From Aureibaculum luteum (GTDB lineage Bacteria > Bacteroidota > Bacteroidia > Flavobacteriales > Flavobacteriaceae), in the NCBI RefSeq assembly GCF_003449015.1, contig NZ_QRGD01000001.1, positions 1 to 64,000 on the forward strand: a stretch of 64,000 bases of DNA. The letters run 5' to 3'. Positions 37,942 through 46,818 of the stretch are shown piece after piece (position 1 is the stretch's first letter; the number at the start of each line of letters is the position of its first letter). Made by a program: the position numbers and the translations under genes. Under the pieces are notes generated by a model that was given only the letters and a program-made list of their open reading frames with translations, searched no databases and was not told where the DNA came from.

Positions 37942-38036
37942 AGGCACGTTATAAAAGAACATTCCGCAGCTCGGAAAATTGTATAATTTTCCAAAAACTA
38001 CGGAATGGGAATTAAATGCATTAAAATAACGTGCCT
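37942..38036. repeat. 95-base nested palindrome between ppi and guaB
   Basis: Three nested perfect arms: AGGCACGTTAT (37942-37952)/ATAACGTGCCT (38026-38036); CATTCCG (37960-37966)/CGGAATG (38001-38007); GGAAAATT (37973-37980)/AATTTTCC (37985-37992) with a GTAT loop. Spacers between the arms are unpaired, mostly 6-8 bases on each side (18 on the outer right side). It lies between convergent genes. The design recalls attC-like or REP/MITE-type elements; it has no poly-T, so it is a poor terminator. Confidence 0.7.
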
Positions 38037-38139
38037 TATTTAATAAAAGTATAAATTACTTCAAAAGGTTTTGTTATTTAACGAACTTTTATGTTTAATT
38101 CCCAATTTCTTTCTAGTTTTATATCTCTAGCTCTTTTTT

Positions 38140-39612
38140 TTACCTTCTTGAATAATTAGGAGATTCTTTCGTAATCATTACATCATGTGGGTGACTTTCA
38201 TTAATACCAGATGCTGTTATTTTAACGAATTTTCCAGTTTCTTTTAATGTTTCAATATCCTTTGCTCCACAATATCCCATTCCAGCTCTTAAACCTCCAA
38301 TAAATTGATGAATACTTTCGTAAAGGTCACCCTTATATGGCACACGACCTACAATACCTTCTGGAACCAATTTTTTAATATCATCTTCAACATCCTGAAA
38401 ATAACGATCTTTACTTCCTTGTCTCATAGCCTCTACAGACCCCATCCCACGATACGACTTAAATTTTCTTCCTTCGTAAATAATAGTTTCTCCAGGTGAT
38501 TCTTTTGTACCAGCCAATAAAGAACCTAACATAACGGTGTCAGCTCCTGCTGCTATTGCCTTAGGAATATCTCCCGTATAACGAATACCACCATCTGCAA
38601 TAACAGGCACTCCACTTCCTTTAATCGCTTCTGCAACGGCTAAAACAGCTGAAAATTGAGGAAAACCAACCCCTGCTACTACTCTCGTAGTACATATTGA
38701 ACCAGGACCAATGCCTACTTTAACGGCATCAGCACCAGCTTCAACTAAATACTTTGCCGCCTCTGGTGTAGCAATATTACCTACTACCACATCAATATTT
38801 TTAAACTTTTTCTTAATTTCTTTAAGCACATTAACTACACCTTTGGTATGCCCATGAGCTGTATCTATAATTAGAGCATCAACTCCAGCATTTATTAGAG
38901 CCTCTGCTCTATCTAAAGCATCTGGTGTTACGCCAATAGCAGCAGCCACTCTTAACCTTCCAAAACTATCTTTATTGGCAATAGGCTTTTGCGTTACTTT
39001 CGTAATATCTCTAAATGTAATAAGGCCTTCCAGCTTTTCACCTTCAACAATTAATAATTTTTCAATTTTATATTGCTGCAATATTTTTTCTGCATCTTTT
39101 AATGAAGTTCCAACAGGTGCAGTAACTAAATTCTTGCTTGTCATTACCTCTACAATAGGTTTATTACTTTTATGTTCAAAACGTAAATCTCTATTGGTAA
39201 CAATACCTTTTAACATACCATTATCATCTACAATAGGAATTCCTCCAATGCCGTGCTCACGCATACTATTATTGGCATCTTCAACGGTTGCAGTCAAAGG
39301 TAATGTTACAGGGTCTATAATCATACCGCTCTCAGCACGTTTTACTTTACGTACTTTAACCGCCTGTTGTTGTATTGTCATATTTTTGTGAAGCACACCG
39401 ATACCACCTTCACGAGCCATAGCTATTGCCATTGCTGATTCAGTAACCGTATCCATAGCAGCGGATACAATTGGTACATTTATAGTAATATTTCTGGTAA
39501 ATTTTGTTTGGATATTTACTTCGCGTGGTAGTACTTCAGAAAAAGCAGGGACTAAAAGCACGTCGTCGTAGGTTAAACCTTCTCCAACAAATTTCGGATT
39601 TTGAGTATTCAT
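38140..39612 (-). CDS. guaB: Inosine-5'-monophosphate dehydrogenase
   Basis: Oxidises IMP to XMP with NAD+, the first step of guanine nucleotide synthesis. The 490-residue protein has the split TIM-barrel ([18 protein letters not shown] near residue 12), two CBS domains at about 95-205 that bind regulatory nucleotides, catalytic Cys307 in GPGSICTTR, and the flap [16 protein letters not shown]. All standard motifs are present and length is normal. It is convergent with the peptidyl-prolyl isomerase gene; no strong promoter was resolved upstream. Confidence 0.97.
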   Translation of the reverse strand: MNTQNPKFVGEGLTYDDVLLVPAFSEVLPREVNIQTKFTRNITINVPIVSAAMDTVTESAMAIAMAREGGIGVLHKNMTIQQQAVKVRKVKRAESGMIIDPVTLPLTATVEDANNSMREHGIGGIPIVDDNGMLKGIVTNRDLRFEHKSNKPIVEVMTSKNLVTAPVGTSLKDAEKILQQYKIEKLLIVEGEKLEGLITFRDITKVTQKPIANKDSFGRLRVAAAIGVTPDALDRAEALINAGVDALIIDTAHGHTKGVVNVLKEIKKKFKNIDVVVGNIATPEAAKYLVEAGADAVKVGIGPGSICTTRVVAGVGFPQFSAVLAVAEAIKGSGVPVIADGGIRYTGDIPKAIAAGADTVMLGSLLAGTKESPGETIIYEGRKFKSYRGMGSVEAMRQGSKDRYFQDVEDDIKKLVPEGIVGRVPYKGDLYESIHQFIGGLRAGMGYCGAKDIETLKETGKFVKITASGINESHPHDVMITKESPNYSRR

Positions 39613-39688
39613 TTACAATTAAATTAAATAATAATTAATTGCACGCGAATTTACAATTATTATTTAGATTGACTTAATTATAACTGGA

Positions 39689-40180
39689 TTAATTCTGTTT
39701 TCTAATTAATTGGTATAAAATTATTAATGTAGAAGCTGTAAAAGTAAGCGTCATGAATGTACCTGAAAAAATAACCAGATATTTCATCCACAATATTTCC
39801 TTCCAAAGGAAGTACAAACCTCCAAAAGTAAATAGCACTGAGAAAAATGGTTCAATCATTAAAAATAATTTTATTTTATTTGGTAAATTGGTAATGGACA
39901 GAATCACACCTAACAAAAAGAATATCAAAGACATAGATAGTATATGACTATGAACTATAGATAGCATTTCCTTTGGTGATTTTTTAAATTTCATCACTTC
40001 CGCATCTTCATCATTCTCATTACCTAAATAATTTTCTTCGATACCATTTGTACTTATAGATGATGTTTCATTAACAAATAATAAACCTGTATAAAACCCA
40101 ATACTTAGCACAACTAAAAAAATTCCAATTAATAATTTTAGCTCTTTGGGCAAGGATTGTATGCATCCGTTTAACATCAT
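39689..40180 (-). CDS. Four-helix membrane protein of unknown function, porin/FMN locus
   Basis: An unrecognised 163-residue integral membrane protein with about four hydrophobic helices (LLIGIFLVVLSIGFYTGLLFV; HSHILSMSLIFFLLGVILSIT; LFLMIEPFFSVLFTFGGLYFLW; LVIFSGTFMTLTFTASTLIILYQLI). A polar insert rich in Asn/Glu/Asp follows helix 1, and a VHSH pair precedes helix 2, where histidines might hold haem or a quinone; this is speculation. Its ATG overlaps the stop codon of the FMN-binding protein by one base (TAATG), so the two are coupled. Probably a membrane partner of that flavoprotein. Confidence 0.65.
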   Translation of the reverse strand: MMLNGCIQSLPKELKLLIGIFLVVLSIGFYTGLLFVNETSSISTNGIEENYLGNENDEDAEVMKFKKSPKEMLSIVHSHILSMSLIFFLLGVILSITNLPNKIKLFLMIEPFFSVLFTFGGLYFLWKEILWMKYLVIFSGTFMTLTFTASTLIILYQLIRKQN

Positions 40181-40716
40181 TAAAAATAATTATTTTCTTG
40201 AAGTAAATTTACCGTTTTAAGCAAATTATTAATAGCAATTGTCATAGATTTTGCAGAAATAGTAGCTCCAGAAATAGCAATAATATCTTCTTCGTATTTT
40301 AATTGATCTTTACTGTTTTTTCCTTCAAATTGCCGTAACCAACGTTTACTACTAATTTCACCACCATAATCTTCTCTATAAATTAACACTTTAGATTTTA
40401 TTATGTTTAAATCTTTATCAAAAAGAACTAAATAATCAAACTGATCTGTCTTACTGGGTGCTTTATCGGCAAATAGATAACCTATGACAACTTCCTTTTT
40501 GAGGATTTTAGTAAAGTTGTTTTTGGTAATTTTTGTGACTAATTGAACATTTATTTCCTTAGAAACCTTTATAAATTCCATAGTAAAACTTTCAATATCG
40601 AATGCCAATTTCACTTCTTTTTCTACCTTTTTTTGAATATTTTTTGGTAGTTGAAATGCATGGGCACTTATTGAGACAATACTTAAAAAAAACAATAACC
40701 TTAAATTAAAAATCAT
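40180..40716 (-). CDS. FMN-binding domain protein, covalently flavinylated type
   Basis: A 178-residue exported protein: signal peptide (IFNLRLLFFLSIVSISAHA), then an FMN_bind domain, VVIGYLFADKAPSKTDQFDYLVLFDKDLNIIKSKVLIYREDYGGEISSKRWLRQFEGK and the site IISGATISAKSM in which Thr152 of S-G-A-T should carry FMN attached by ApbE. Such domains (as in NqrC and RnfG) relay electrons outside the cytosol. No apbE, nqr or rnf gene is in the window. It lies between a porin gene and a small membrane protein, and overlaps the latter by one base. Confidence 0.85.
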   Translation of the reverse strand: MIFNLRLLFFLSIVSISAHAFQLPKNIQKKVEKEVKLAFDIESFTMEFIKVSKEINVQLVTKITKNNFTKILKKEVVIGYLFADKAPSKTDQFDYLVLFDKDLNIIKSKVLIYREDYGGEISSKRWLRQFEGKNSKDQLKYEEDIIAISGATISAKSMTIAINNLLKTVNLLQENNYF

Positions 40717-40751
40717 ATAGTTTCTATTTTATTCTTGTCAAAATTAACATA

Positions 40752-41921
40752 TTAAAACCAAACACCTATTCCGAAATTTAATCTGTCCTTAACCGTGTCT
40801 TGAGACAACGCATTATCTCTAAATTGATAATCACCTTTAACAACTACTCCTGGTGCAATATGATAGCTTAACCCTGTTGTTATTTCAGTTCTATCATACG
40901 CACCATTTTTTACCAAATTTCCTGCAACATCAGCATGGGTATTATAATTTTCGTATCTGGTAAAAGCCACTAATTTTTGCTTATTTTTTTGTGGTAATAA
41001 ATTATATGCTCCTTCTAAATACCAACCCTGCAAAACGCTACCTAAGTCGTTTCCAGTAATAACATTATAGGCATCAGTATCCGATAAAGAAGCATAAATA
41101 AACTGACCTCGAGCTGAAAAACGATGATAATTATATCTAGCATCAGGTCCTAACATAGTTATTCCGATAGTTGAACCATCAATAGTTTCTATTTCGTGAT
41201 CGGTTTGGGTGTTACCAAAGTATCCCGATGCTCCTAAACGTAGCCCTTGTATTCCATAATAATCTATTTTTCCTGCAAACGTTGGACTGCTCATGGTTGA
41301 TTGTGCTCCTTTTTGACGACCACTACGCAATCCATTAGAACCTTTTAAAATTCCATTGATACCCTCTTCTCCATTTACTTCACTCGATTTAAACCCGTTA
41401 AAAATATACGCTTGGTAACCTAAATTCATATTGGGCAATCGGCCATTCACACCTATTCCAATTTCTCGCCATGTAGTTGGGACAATCACATTATCTACCG
41501 ATGGCCTTTCAGTACCATTAAATGTTGTTGGTTCATGATATTCATTAACAATACCCATTGGTACCAGCATTAATCCTCCGCGGACATTAAAATTAGCAGC
41601 TACATTGTAATTAACGAAAGCCTGTTCAATATAAACCTCCTTAACATGTTCAAATTCTATTTCAGTTACGAACTGAACTTTGTCACTAAATTTATAACCT
41701 AGTAATAAAACGAGGCGTTGAACATCTAATTCTCCATTACTATTTTCGGGCTGGTTGTAAGTGATTTCACCGTAACCTCCAATAGTAACCCCCTTATTTA
41801 TATTTGTTGAAATTAAACGTTGAGCTCCATTAATTTGTTGCGAAATAGAATCCAACTGAGCTTGTAAATTTGAAAAGGTCAGCATAATAAGTATGCTAAA
41901 AAGTAAACTAATTTTTTTCAT
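40752..41921 (-). CDS. Outer-membrane porin (OprO/phosphate-selective porin-like)
   Basis: A 389-residue outer-membrane protein: signal peptide (MKKISLLFSILIMLTFSNLQAQ), then a barrel with INKGVTIGGYGEITYNQPENSNGELDVQRLVLLLGYKFSDKVQFVTEIEFEHVKEVYIEQAFVNY, PMGIVNEYHEPTTFNGTERPSVDNVIVPTTWREIGIG, and a C-terminal aromatic strand RLNFGIGVWF ending in Phe. It matches the OprO/OprP-like porins of Bacteroidota. It is first in a three-gene set with the FMN-binding protein 35 bases downstream, so it may admit the substrate or metal that the flavoprotein handles. A -7-like TATATTTG occurs on its strand at 41968-41961 without a clear -33. Confidence 0.85.
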   Translation of the reverse strand: MKKISLLFSILIMLTFSNLQAQLDSISQQINGAQRLISTNINKGVTIGGYGEITYNQPENSNGELDVQRLVLLLGYKFSDKVQFVTEIEFEHVKEVYIEQAFVNYNVAANFNVRGGLMLVPMGIVNEYHEPTTFNGTERPSVDNVIVPTTWREIGIGVNGRLPNMNLGYQAYIFNGFKSSEVNGEEGINGILKGSNGLRSGRQKGAQSTMSSPTFAGKIDYYGIQGLRLGASGYFGNTQTDHEIETIDGSTIGITMLGPDARYNYHRFSARGQFIYASLSDTDAYNVITGNDLGSVLQGWYLEGAYNLLPQKNKQKLVAFTRYENYNTHADVAGNLVKNGAYDRTEITTGLSYHIAPGVVVKGDYQFRDNALSQDTVKDRLNFGIGVWF

Positions 41922-42115
41922 TTTTTATTTAGACTTATTCTATATAATAAATTTAAGTGGCAAATATAAAATGAAAAATGAAAATAAAAAACTTATTTAG
42001 AATTATTTTAAATAAGAGTTAATCGATGAGTAATTACATATGTACAAGATTTAAGTATTATCAATTGATTGTTCTTACTAAACAGGAATGACAATTTTGA
42101 TTTTATATTTACAAA

Positions 42116-42790
42116 TCACCAATTGATAGCTTGTAAACCTTTACTTTTTAAAAAGTCATTCGTCTTACTAAAATGCTTATTACCGAACCAATAACCTCGA
42201 TTGGCACTAAGTGGTGAAGGATGCCCACTGGTTAAAATAGTATGTTTTTTATCATCTATACGTTTCGCTTTCTTTTTAGCAAAACCTCCCCATAATAAAA
42301 AAACTACATTTTTTTTATTATTAGAAATTTGTGAGATTATTGTGTCTGTAAAAGTTTCCCATCCTTTTTTTTGATGAGATCCAGCTTCATGAGCTCTTAC
42401 TGTTAACGTGGCATTTAATAATAATACACCTTGCTTTGCCCAACGTTCTAAATTTCCATTTTCTGGGACCCTCTTACCAAGATCTGTCTCTATTTCCTTA
42501 AAAATATTTTGTAATGATGGCGGTATTGCTATATTATCACTTACTGAAAAACACAAACCATTAGCCTGGCCTACTCCATGGTACGGATCTTGTCCAATTA
42601 TAACAACCTTTAAATCGTCAAAAGAACAATAATCAAATGCTGCAAAAATGGCTGAACTTTTTGGGTAGCATGTAAACTGACTATATTCAGTTTTCACAAA
42701 AGAAACTAAATCATTAAAATAGGTAGCCTCAAATTCTTTTGCTACAATTGGTTTCCAGCTTTCTGCTATACTCACATCCATACATTCCAA
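42116..42790 (-). CDS. ung: Uracil-DNA glycosylase, family 1
   Basis: Removes uracil from DNA to start base-excision repair. The 224-residue protein has the water-activating motif GQDPYHG (Asp68), then GVGQANGLCFSV, LLLNATLTVR, FLLWGGFAKKK, and the DNA-minor-groove loop HPSPLSANRG. All active-site residues are present. An alternative ATG three codons downstream (MDVSIAESW) is nearly as likely. It is divergent from the mutS2-like gene, both DNA-repair genes, with only 48 bases between the annotated starts. Confidence 0.95.
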   Translation of the reverse strand: MECMDVSIAESWKPIVAKEFEATYFNDLVSFVKTEYSQFTCYPKSSAIFAAFDYCSFDDLKVVIIGQDPYHGVGQANGLCFSVSDNIAIPPSLQNIFKEIETDLGKRVPENGNLERWAKQGVLLLNATLTVRAHEAGSHQKKGWETFTDTIISQISNNKKNVVFLLWGGFAKKKAKRIDDKKHTILTSGHPSPLSANRGYWFGNKHFSKTNDFLKSKGLQAINW

Positions 42791-42838
42791 TTTGAAAATA
42801 TCTTAAATAGAAAAGACTATTTTTTTAGTTACTTTTGC

Positions 42839-45064
42839 TTGACCAAAAATACAAGTTTGAAGCCTAAAATTACTAATAAAACACTTAAAGATTTAGAGTT
42901 TGATGTGGTATTAAGCCATATAGCCAATTATTGTCAAACAGACTTAGGCAAAAAAGCTGTATTAGAAATTGTACCTATTCAAAAGAAAGAAACGCTAATT
43001 GATGAATTACATCAAACAAATGAATATTTAAGTTCCTTTGAAAATGATAATAGAATACCAAATCATCAATTTGATGAAATAACAAAAGAAATTCATTTGT
43101 TAGGTGTAGAGAATAGTTTTTTAGAAGCACAAGCTTTTCAAAAAATTGCTACTTTATCAGAAACGACAATTGAAATTCTAAACTTCTTTAAAAAATTTGC
43201 AGAGTACTTTCCTGTCCTTTTTAAGAATTCTCAAAAAATTGACTACACAAAAGAGATTCATGAAAGTATTCATAAAATTATTAATCGTTTTGGTGAAGTT
43301 TCAGATAACGCGAGTGCCGAATTAAAAGCAATCCGTAAAGAAATAAATAGCGTTAGAGGTGAAATTGGTAATAGTTTTACGAAAGCACTTAATCATTATG
43401 CCAGTAATGATTATTTGGATGATATTAGAGAATCAGTTATTGACAACCAAAGAGTATTGGCAGTGCAAGCCATGCACAGAAAAAAAGTTAAAGGCTCATT
43501 ATTAGGTAATTCCAAAACAGGTAGTATTGTTTATATAGCACCTGAAGCGACGCTAAGATTAAGCAGAAGACTGCAAGATTTAATCTATGAAGAGCAACAA
43601 GAAGTTGTCCGTATATTAAAAATGTTGACTAATCAAATTAGACCTTACAAGAGTTTTTTAGAACAATATCAGAATTATCTAACACATCTAGATACTGTTT
43701 CTGCAAAAACTAAATATGCTCAAAAAATCAACGGCTTATTACCAAAATTTTCTCATAGCAAGAAAGTATTATTTCGAGATGCCTATCATCCCATATTATT
43801 AGAAGCAAACACTAAGAAAAATATTAGTACTATTCCGCAAACTTTAGAACTAAATCAGAATCAACAAATTATTGTTATTTCAGGTCCTAATGCGGGTGGT
43901 AAAAGTATTACTTTAAAGACTATCGGCTTATTACAGGTTATGATTCAGTCTGCTATTTTAATACCAGTACATGAACGTAGTGAAGTCTATTTTTTCGACA
44001 CAATCTTAACCGATATTGGCGACAATCAATCTATAGAAAATCAATTAAGTACTTACAGTTATCGTTTAAAAAATATGCGTGATTTTTTGCGTAAATGCGA
44101 TAATAACACACTGTTTTTAATTGATGAATTTGGTACAGGTAGCGATCCTGAATTAGGAGGGGCATTGGCTGAAATTTTCTTAGAAGAATTTTATAGTAAA
44201 AACGCTTTTGGTGTAATTACAACACACTATTCTAATTTAAAAGTTTTAGCCAATGAACTTGAAAATGTAACCAACGCCAATATGCAATTTGACGAAAGAA
44301 CATTGGAACCTCTATTTAAACTTTTTATAGGTCAGGCCGGAAGTTCATTTACATTTGAAGTTGCCCAAAAAAATGGTATTCCTTTCAGCTTAATAAACAG
44401 AGCCAAAAAGAAAGTTGAACGTGGTAAAATCAGATTAGATAAAACAATTTCTAAACTTCAAAAAGAACGTAACAAACTTCAAAGAACTTCAGAAAATTTA
44501 GAAAAAGAGCAGGATAAGGCTAAAATGCATTCTGATAATCTTTCTGAAAAGGAATCGAAAATTCAAGATAAACTTGAGAGTTTTCAGGAATTATACGACA
44601 ATAATCAAAAAATGCTTTCTATAGGTAGAAAGGTAAATGAAATGTCAAATACATATTTCCAATCTAATAATAAAAAGAAATTATTAGCCGATTTTATGAA
44701 ATGGATATTAATGGAGAAGAACAAGTACGTTACACTCCATAAACCTATTAAGAAAACAAAAGTCCAAAAGAAGAAGGAAACTGAAACAAAAAAAACGATA
44801 GAAAAGGAATTAGAAGAGGTTAAAAAAGAAGTCTTGGTCGAGGTTAAAAAAATTAGACAGAAAAAAAACACACTTAAAAAACAAATTGAAAAAGTAAAAG
44901 CTGATTATAATTTTAAGGTAAATGACAGAGTACGTTTACCAGATGGTAAATCAGTTGGCACTATTGATAAAATTGAAAAAAATATTGCCACTCTTAATTA
45001 CGGAATGTTCACTACAAAAATAAATATCAATCAATTAGAACTGGTTGAATCGGCAAAAAAATAA
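42839..45064 (+). CDS. MutS2-like DNA mismatch/recombination ATPase, lacking Smr domain
   Basis: A 741-residue protein of the MutS2 group: no mismatch-binding domain I, but core helices from residue 10, the ATPase with P-loop GPNAGGKS near residue 350 and the LIDEFGTGSDPELGGALAEIFLEEF signature near 430, then a long coiled coil (~510-600) and a small KOW-like end (FKVNDRVRLPDGKSVGTIDKIEKNIATLNY). It ends there, without the C-terminal Smr nuclease domain of classical MutS2. The start is a TTG at 42839; a second TTG at 42857 is possible, because a -7-like TACTTTTG sits at 42830-42837. It likely suppresses recombination or acts on ribosomes. Confidence 0.88.
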   Translation: MTKNTSLKPKITNKTLKDLEFDVVLSHIANYCQTDLGKKAVLEIVPIQKKETLIDELHQTNEYLSSFENDNRIPNHQFDEITKEIHLLGVENSFLEAQAFQKIATLSETTIEILNFFKKFAEYFPVLFKNSQKIDYTKEIHESIHKIINRFGEVSDNASAELKAIRKEINSVRGEIGNSFTKALNHYASNDYLDDIRESVIDNQRVLAVQAMHRKKVKGSLLGNSKTGSIVYIAPEATLRLSRRLQDLIYEEQQEVVRILKMLTNQIRPYKSFLEQYQNYLTHLDTVSAKTKYAQKINGLLPKFSHSKKVLFRDAYHPILLEANTKKNISTIPQTLELNQNQQIIVISGPNAGGKSITLKTIGLLQVMIQSAILIPVHERSEVYFFDTILTDIGDNQSIENQLSTYSYRLKNMRDFLRKCDNNTLFLIDEFGTGSDPELGGALAEIFLEEFYSKNAFGVITTHYSNLKVLANELENVTNANMQFDERTLEPLFKLFIGQAGSSFTFEVAQKNGIPFSLINRAKKKVERGKIRLDKTISKLQKERNKLQRTSENLEKEQDKAKMHSDNLSEKESKIQDKLESFQELYDNNQKMLSIGRKVNEMSNTYFQSNNKKKLLADFMKWILMEKNKYVTLHKPIKKTKVQKKKETETKKTIEKELEEVKKEVLVEVKKIRQKKNTLKKQIEKVKADYNFKVNDRVRLPDGKSVGTIDKIEKNIATLNYGMFTTKININQLELVESAKK

Positions 45065-45145
45065 AGCTATCCCATTCAAAATTATACGGTTATATTTATT
45101 TTGCTTATTTTTAACAAAACTAAATATTAACTAAAACCACAAAAC

Positions 45146-45964
45146 ATGAAGAAATTTTTAGCATTCGTGCTAATTCTTTTGTTTATTATTTTGGCATGGT
45201 TTGGCTGGAAATGGTATAAAAACACCATGCTCTGCTGCGATAACACCGTGCAAACTGAAACAAAAGAAAATGTACCACCATTGACAAAACCAGTCAAGTA
45301 TGGACCACTCGTCTACAATTGGAATTCAAACAAACCCGTTACAAATGACCTTTGGTTAAATAAAAAAAAGGAAATTCAATCTGCAGATGGCGAAGGTAAA
45401 ATTTTAAGAATTCTTGGTCCTTATTATAAGGATGAAACCAACAATACTTCTTTTGAAAACCTTGGATTAGCGAGAGCTGATGCAGTAAGGCAAATGCTAT
45501 CAGATTCTATAGCAATGAACAGAATGGAAATTGATAGTAAATTAAATTTAGATTCAGAAGACGCAAAAACCGCATCGTTTGGGGGTACAATTTTAGAGTG
45601 GAAAGTTAGAAATGAAAACATTCAAGAAGTTGATAACAAAACCTTGATTTATTTTCCATACAACTCAACCAAAAAATTGGAAAATGAAAACATTAACAAC
45701 TACCTAACAAACATAGTTGAACAATTAAAAAACAACGAAAAAACAATTTCGGTTACAGGTCATACAGATAATAAAGGGAAGCCTGGTTATAATATGAAAC
45801 TAGGTTTAGATAGAGCCAAAACTATTAGAAGTATATTAATCAAATTAGGAATAGCTGGAGAAAGAATTTCTGTGGGTACTGAAGGTGAGAACAATCCAAT
45901 TGCGTCAAATGACACTGAGGAGGGTATGGAGAAAAACAGAAGAGTGGAATTAGAAATTAAATAA
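45146..45964 (+). CDS. OmpA-family membrane-anchored protein with duplicated domain
   Basis: A 272-residue protein with one N-terminal membrane helix (FLAFVLILLFIILAWFGWKWYK) and two OmpA-like modules. The C-terminal module (residues ~165-270) is canonical: FPYNSTKKLE, VTGHTDNKGKPGYNMKLGLDRAKTIRSIL, and EGMEKNRRVELEI, which binds meso-diaminopimelate of peptidoglycan. The first (residues ~70-120) is degenerate: KILRILGPYYKDETNNTSFENLGLARADAVRQML. It should tether an inner-membrane protein to the cell wall. It is 19 bases upstream of the HhH membrane protein, with which it probably forms an operon. Confidence 0.85.
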   Translation: MKKFLAFVLILLFIILAWFGWKWYKNTMLCCDNTVQTETKENVPPLTKPVKYGPLVYNWNSNKPVTNDLWLNKKKEIQSADGEGKILRILGPYYKDETNNTSFENLGLARADAVRQMLSDSIAMNRMEIDSKLNLDSEDAKTASFGGTILEWKVRNENIQEVDNKTLIYFPYNSTKKLENENINNYLTNIVEQLKNNEKTISVTGHTDNKGKPGYNMKLGLDRAKTIRSILIKLGIAGERISVGTEGENNPIASNDTEEGMEKNRRVELEIK

Positions 45965-45983
45965 ACAACTAAAAAATAAAATT

Positions 45984-46538
45984 ATGTTAGCATTACAAAT
46001 AAATACAATAGCATGCGATGGTTCTGATATGTTTTGGCCATGGTTTTTATGGTTATTAGCAGCTTTTATATTAGGAATTATTTTAGGATGGTTATTATCA
46101 AAAATTTTAGGTGGTACTAATGATACTACTGACTATTCTACTAAAATTAAAGGCTTAGAAGCTGATTTAGCAGCTTGTCGTAAAGAAAAAGGAGTGTTGG
46201 CTGCAACTGCCGCTGCTACTACTGCTTCTTTAGCAGCCGCCGTGATTCCGGCAAAAGCAGTTATTCCAGCCAAAGCTGACGATTCTGTAAAAGATGACTT
46301 AACGAAAGTAGAAGGTATTGGTCCGAAAATTAAAGGTTTACTAAACGATGATGGAATTTGGAGTTTTAAACAACTTTCTGAATCCGAATTAAGTAGATTA
46401 CAAAAGATATTAGACAACGCAGGTCCTCGTTATAGAGTTCATAAACCTAAAACGTGGTCAGCTCAAGCTAAAATGGCTGCAGAAGGTAAATGGACTGAAT
46501 TGGCAAAGTGGCAAGATGAATTGAAAGGAGGATTGTAA
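45984..46538 (+). CDS. Membrane protein with cytosolic helix-hairpin-helix domain
   Basis: A 184-residue protein with one hydrophobic helix (MFWPWFLWLLAAFILGIILGWLLSKIL), a short coiled coil, an Ala-rich linker with a duplicated AVIPAK (residues ~83-95), and a helix-hairpin-helix domain: DLTKVEGIGPKIKGLLNDDGIWSFKQLSESELSRLQKIL, then NAGPRYRVHKPKTWSAQAKMAAEGKW. Such domains usually bind DNA, but in this family the role is not established. It follows the OmpA-like gene by 19 bases; a peptidoglycan-binding partner plus a membrane-bound HhH protein would link cell wall and cytosol. A strong terminator follows. Confidence 0.8.
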   Translation: MLALQINTIACDGSDMFWPWFLWLLAAFILGIILGWLLSKILGGTNDTTDYSTKIKGLEADLAACRKEKGVLAATAAATTASLAAAVIPAKAVIPAKADDSVKDDLTKVEGIGPKIKGLLNDDGIWSFKQLSESELSRLQKILDNAGPRYRVHKPKTWSAQAKMAAEGKWTELAKWQDELKGGL

Positions 46539-46553
46539 TTTCCTTTTTAAAAT

Positions 46554-46585
46554 AAAAAAGCTCCAATTAAAATTGGAGCTTTTTT
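46554..46585. terminator. Bidirectional terminator after the HhH gene
   Basis: A 15-base arm at 46554-46568 (AAAAAAGCTCCAATT) pairs perfectly with 46571-46585 around AA. It lies between convergent genes and can end both transcripts, including the long leftward polysaccharide operon. Confidence 0.9.
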
Positions 46586-46587
46586 AT

Positions 46588-46815
46588 TTATTCTTTATAC
46601 CTTTCCATCTCTCTATCATAGAAAGAGGACGCTTGTTCAATCAAATCATTTATTTCATTGGTAAGTTCATCTCGATTCTCTCCAGTAACATCTTCCAACC
46701 ATTCAATTTCATCATTCACTAAATTAATAATAAATTGAGGATAATCTGTATGTATGATAAAAATATCATCAGGAAAATCAGTATTGTCTCCGAGTAAAAA
46801 TTTAGGTAATTGCAT
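46588..46815 (-). CDS. Small conserved acidic protein downstream of wecB
   Basis: A 75-residue acidic cytosolic protein (MQLPKFLLGDNTDFPDDIFIIHTDYPQFIINLVNDEIEWLEDV...), three bases after the wecB stop codon on the same strand. The sequence has the look of a conserved Bacteroidota small protein: FLLGDNTDFPDDIFIIHT is a strong motif, followed by a helical acidic end. The family name and role are unknown to me. Close spacing indicates it is the last gene of the polysaccharide operon. Confidence 0.7.
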   Translation of the reverse strand: MQLPKFLLGDNTDFPDDIFIIHTDYPQFIINLVNDEIEWLEDVTGENRDELTNEINDLIEQASSFYDREMERYKE

Positions 46816-46818
46816 ATC

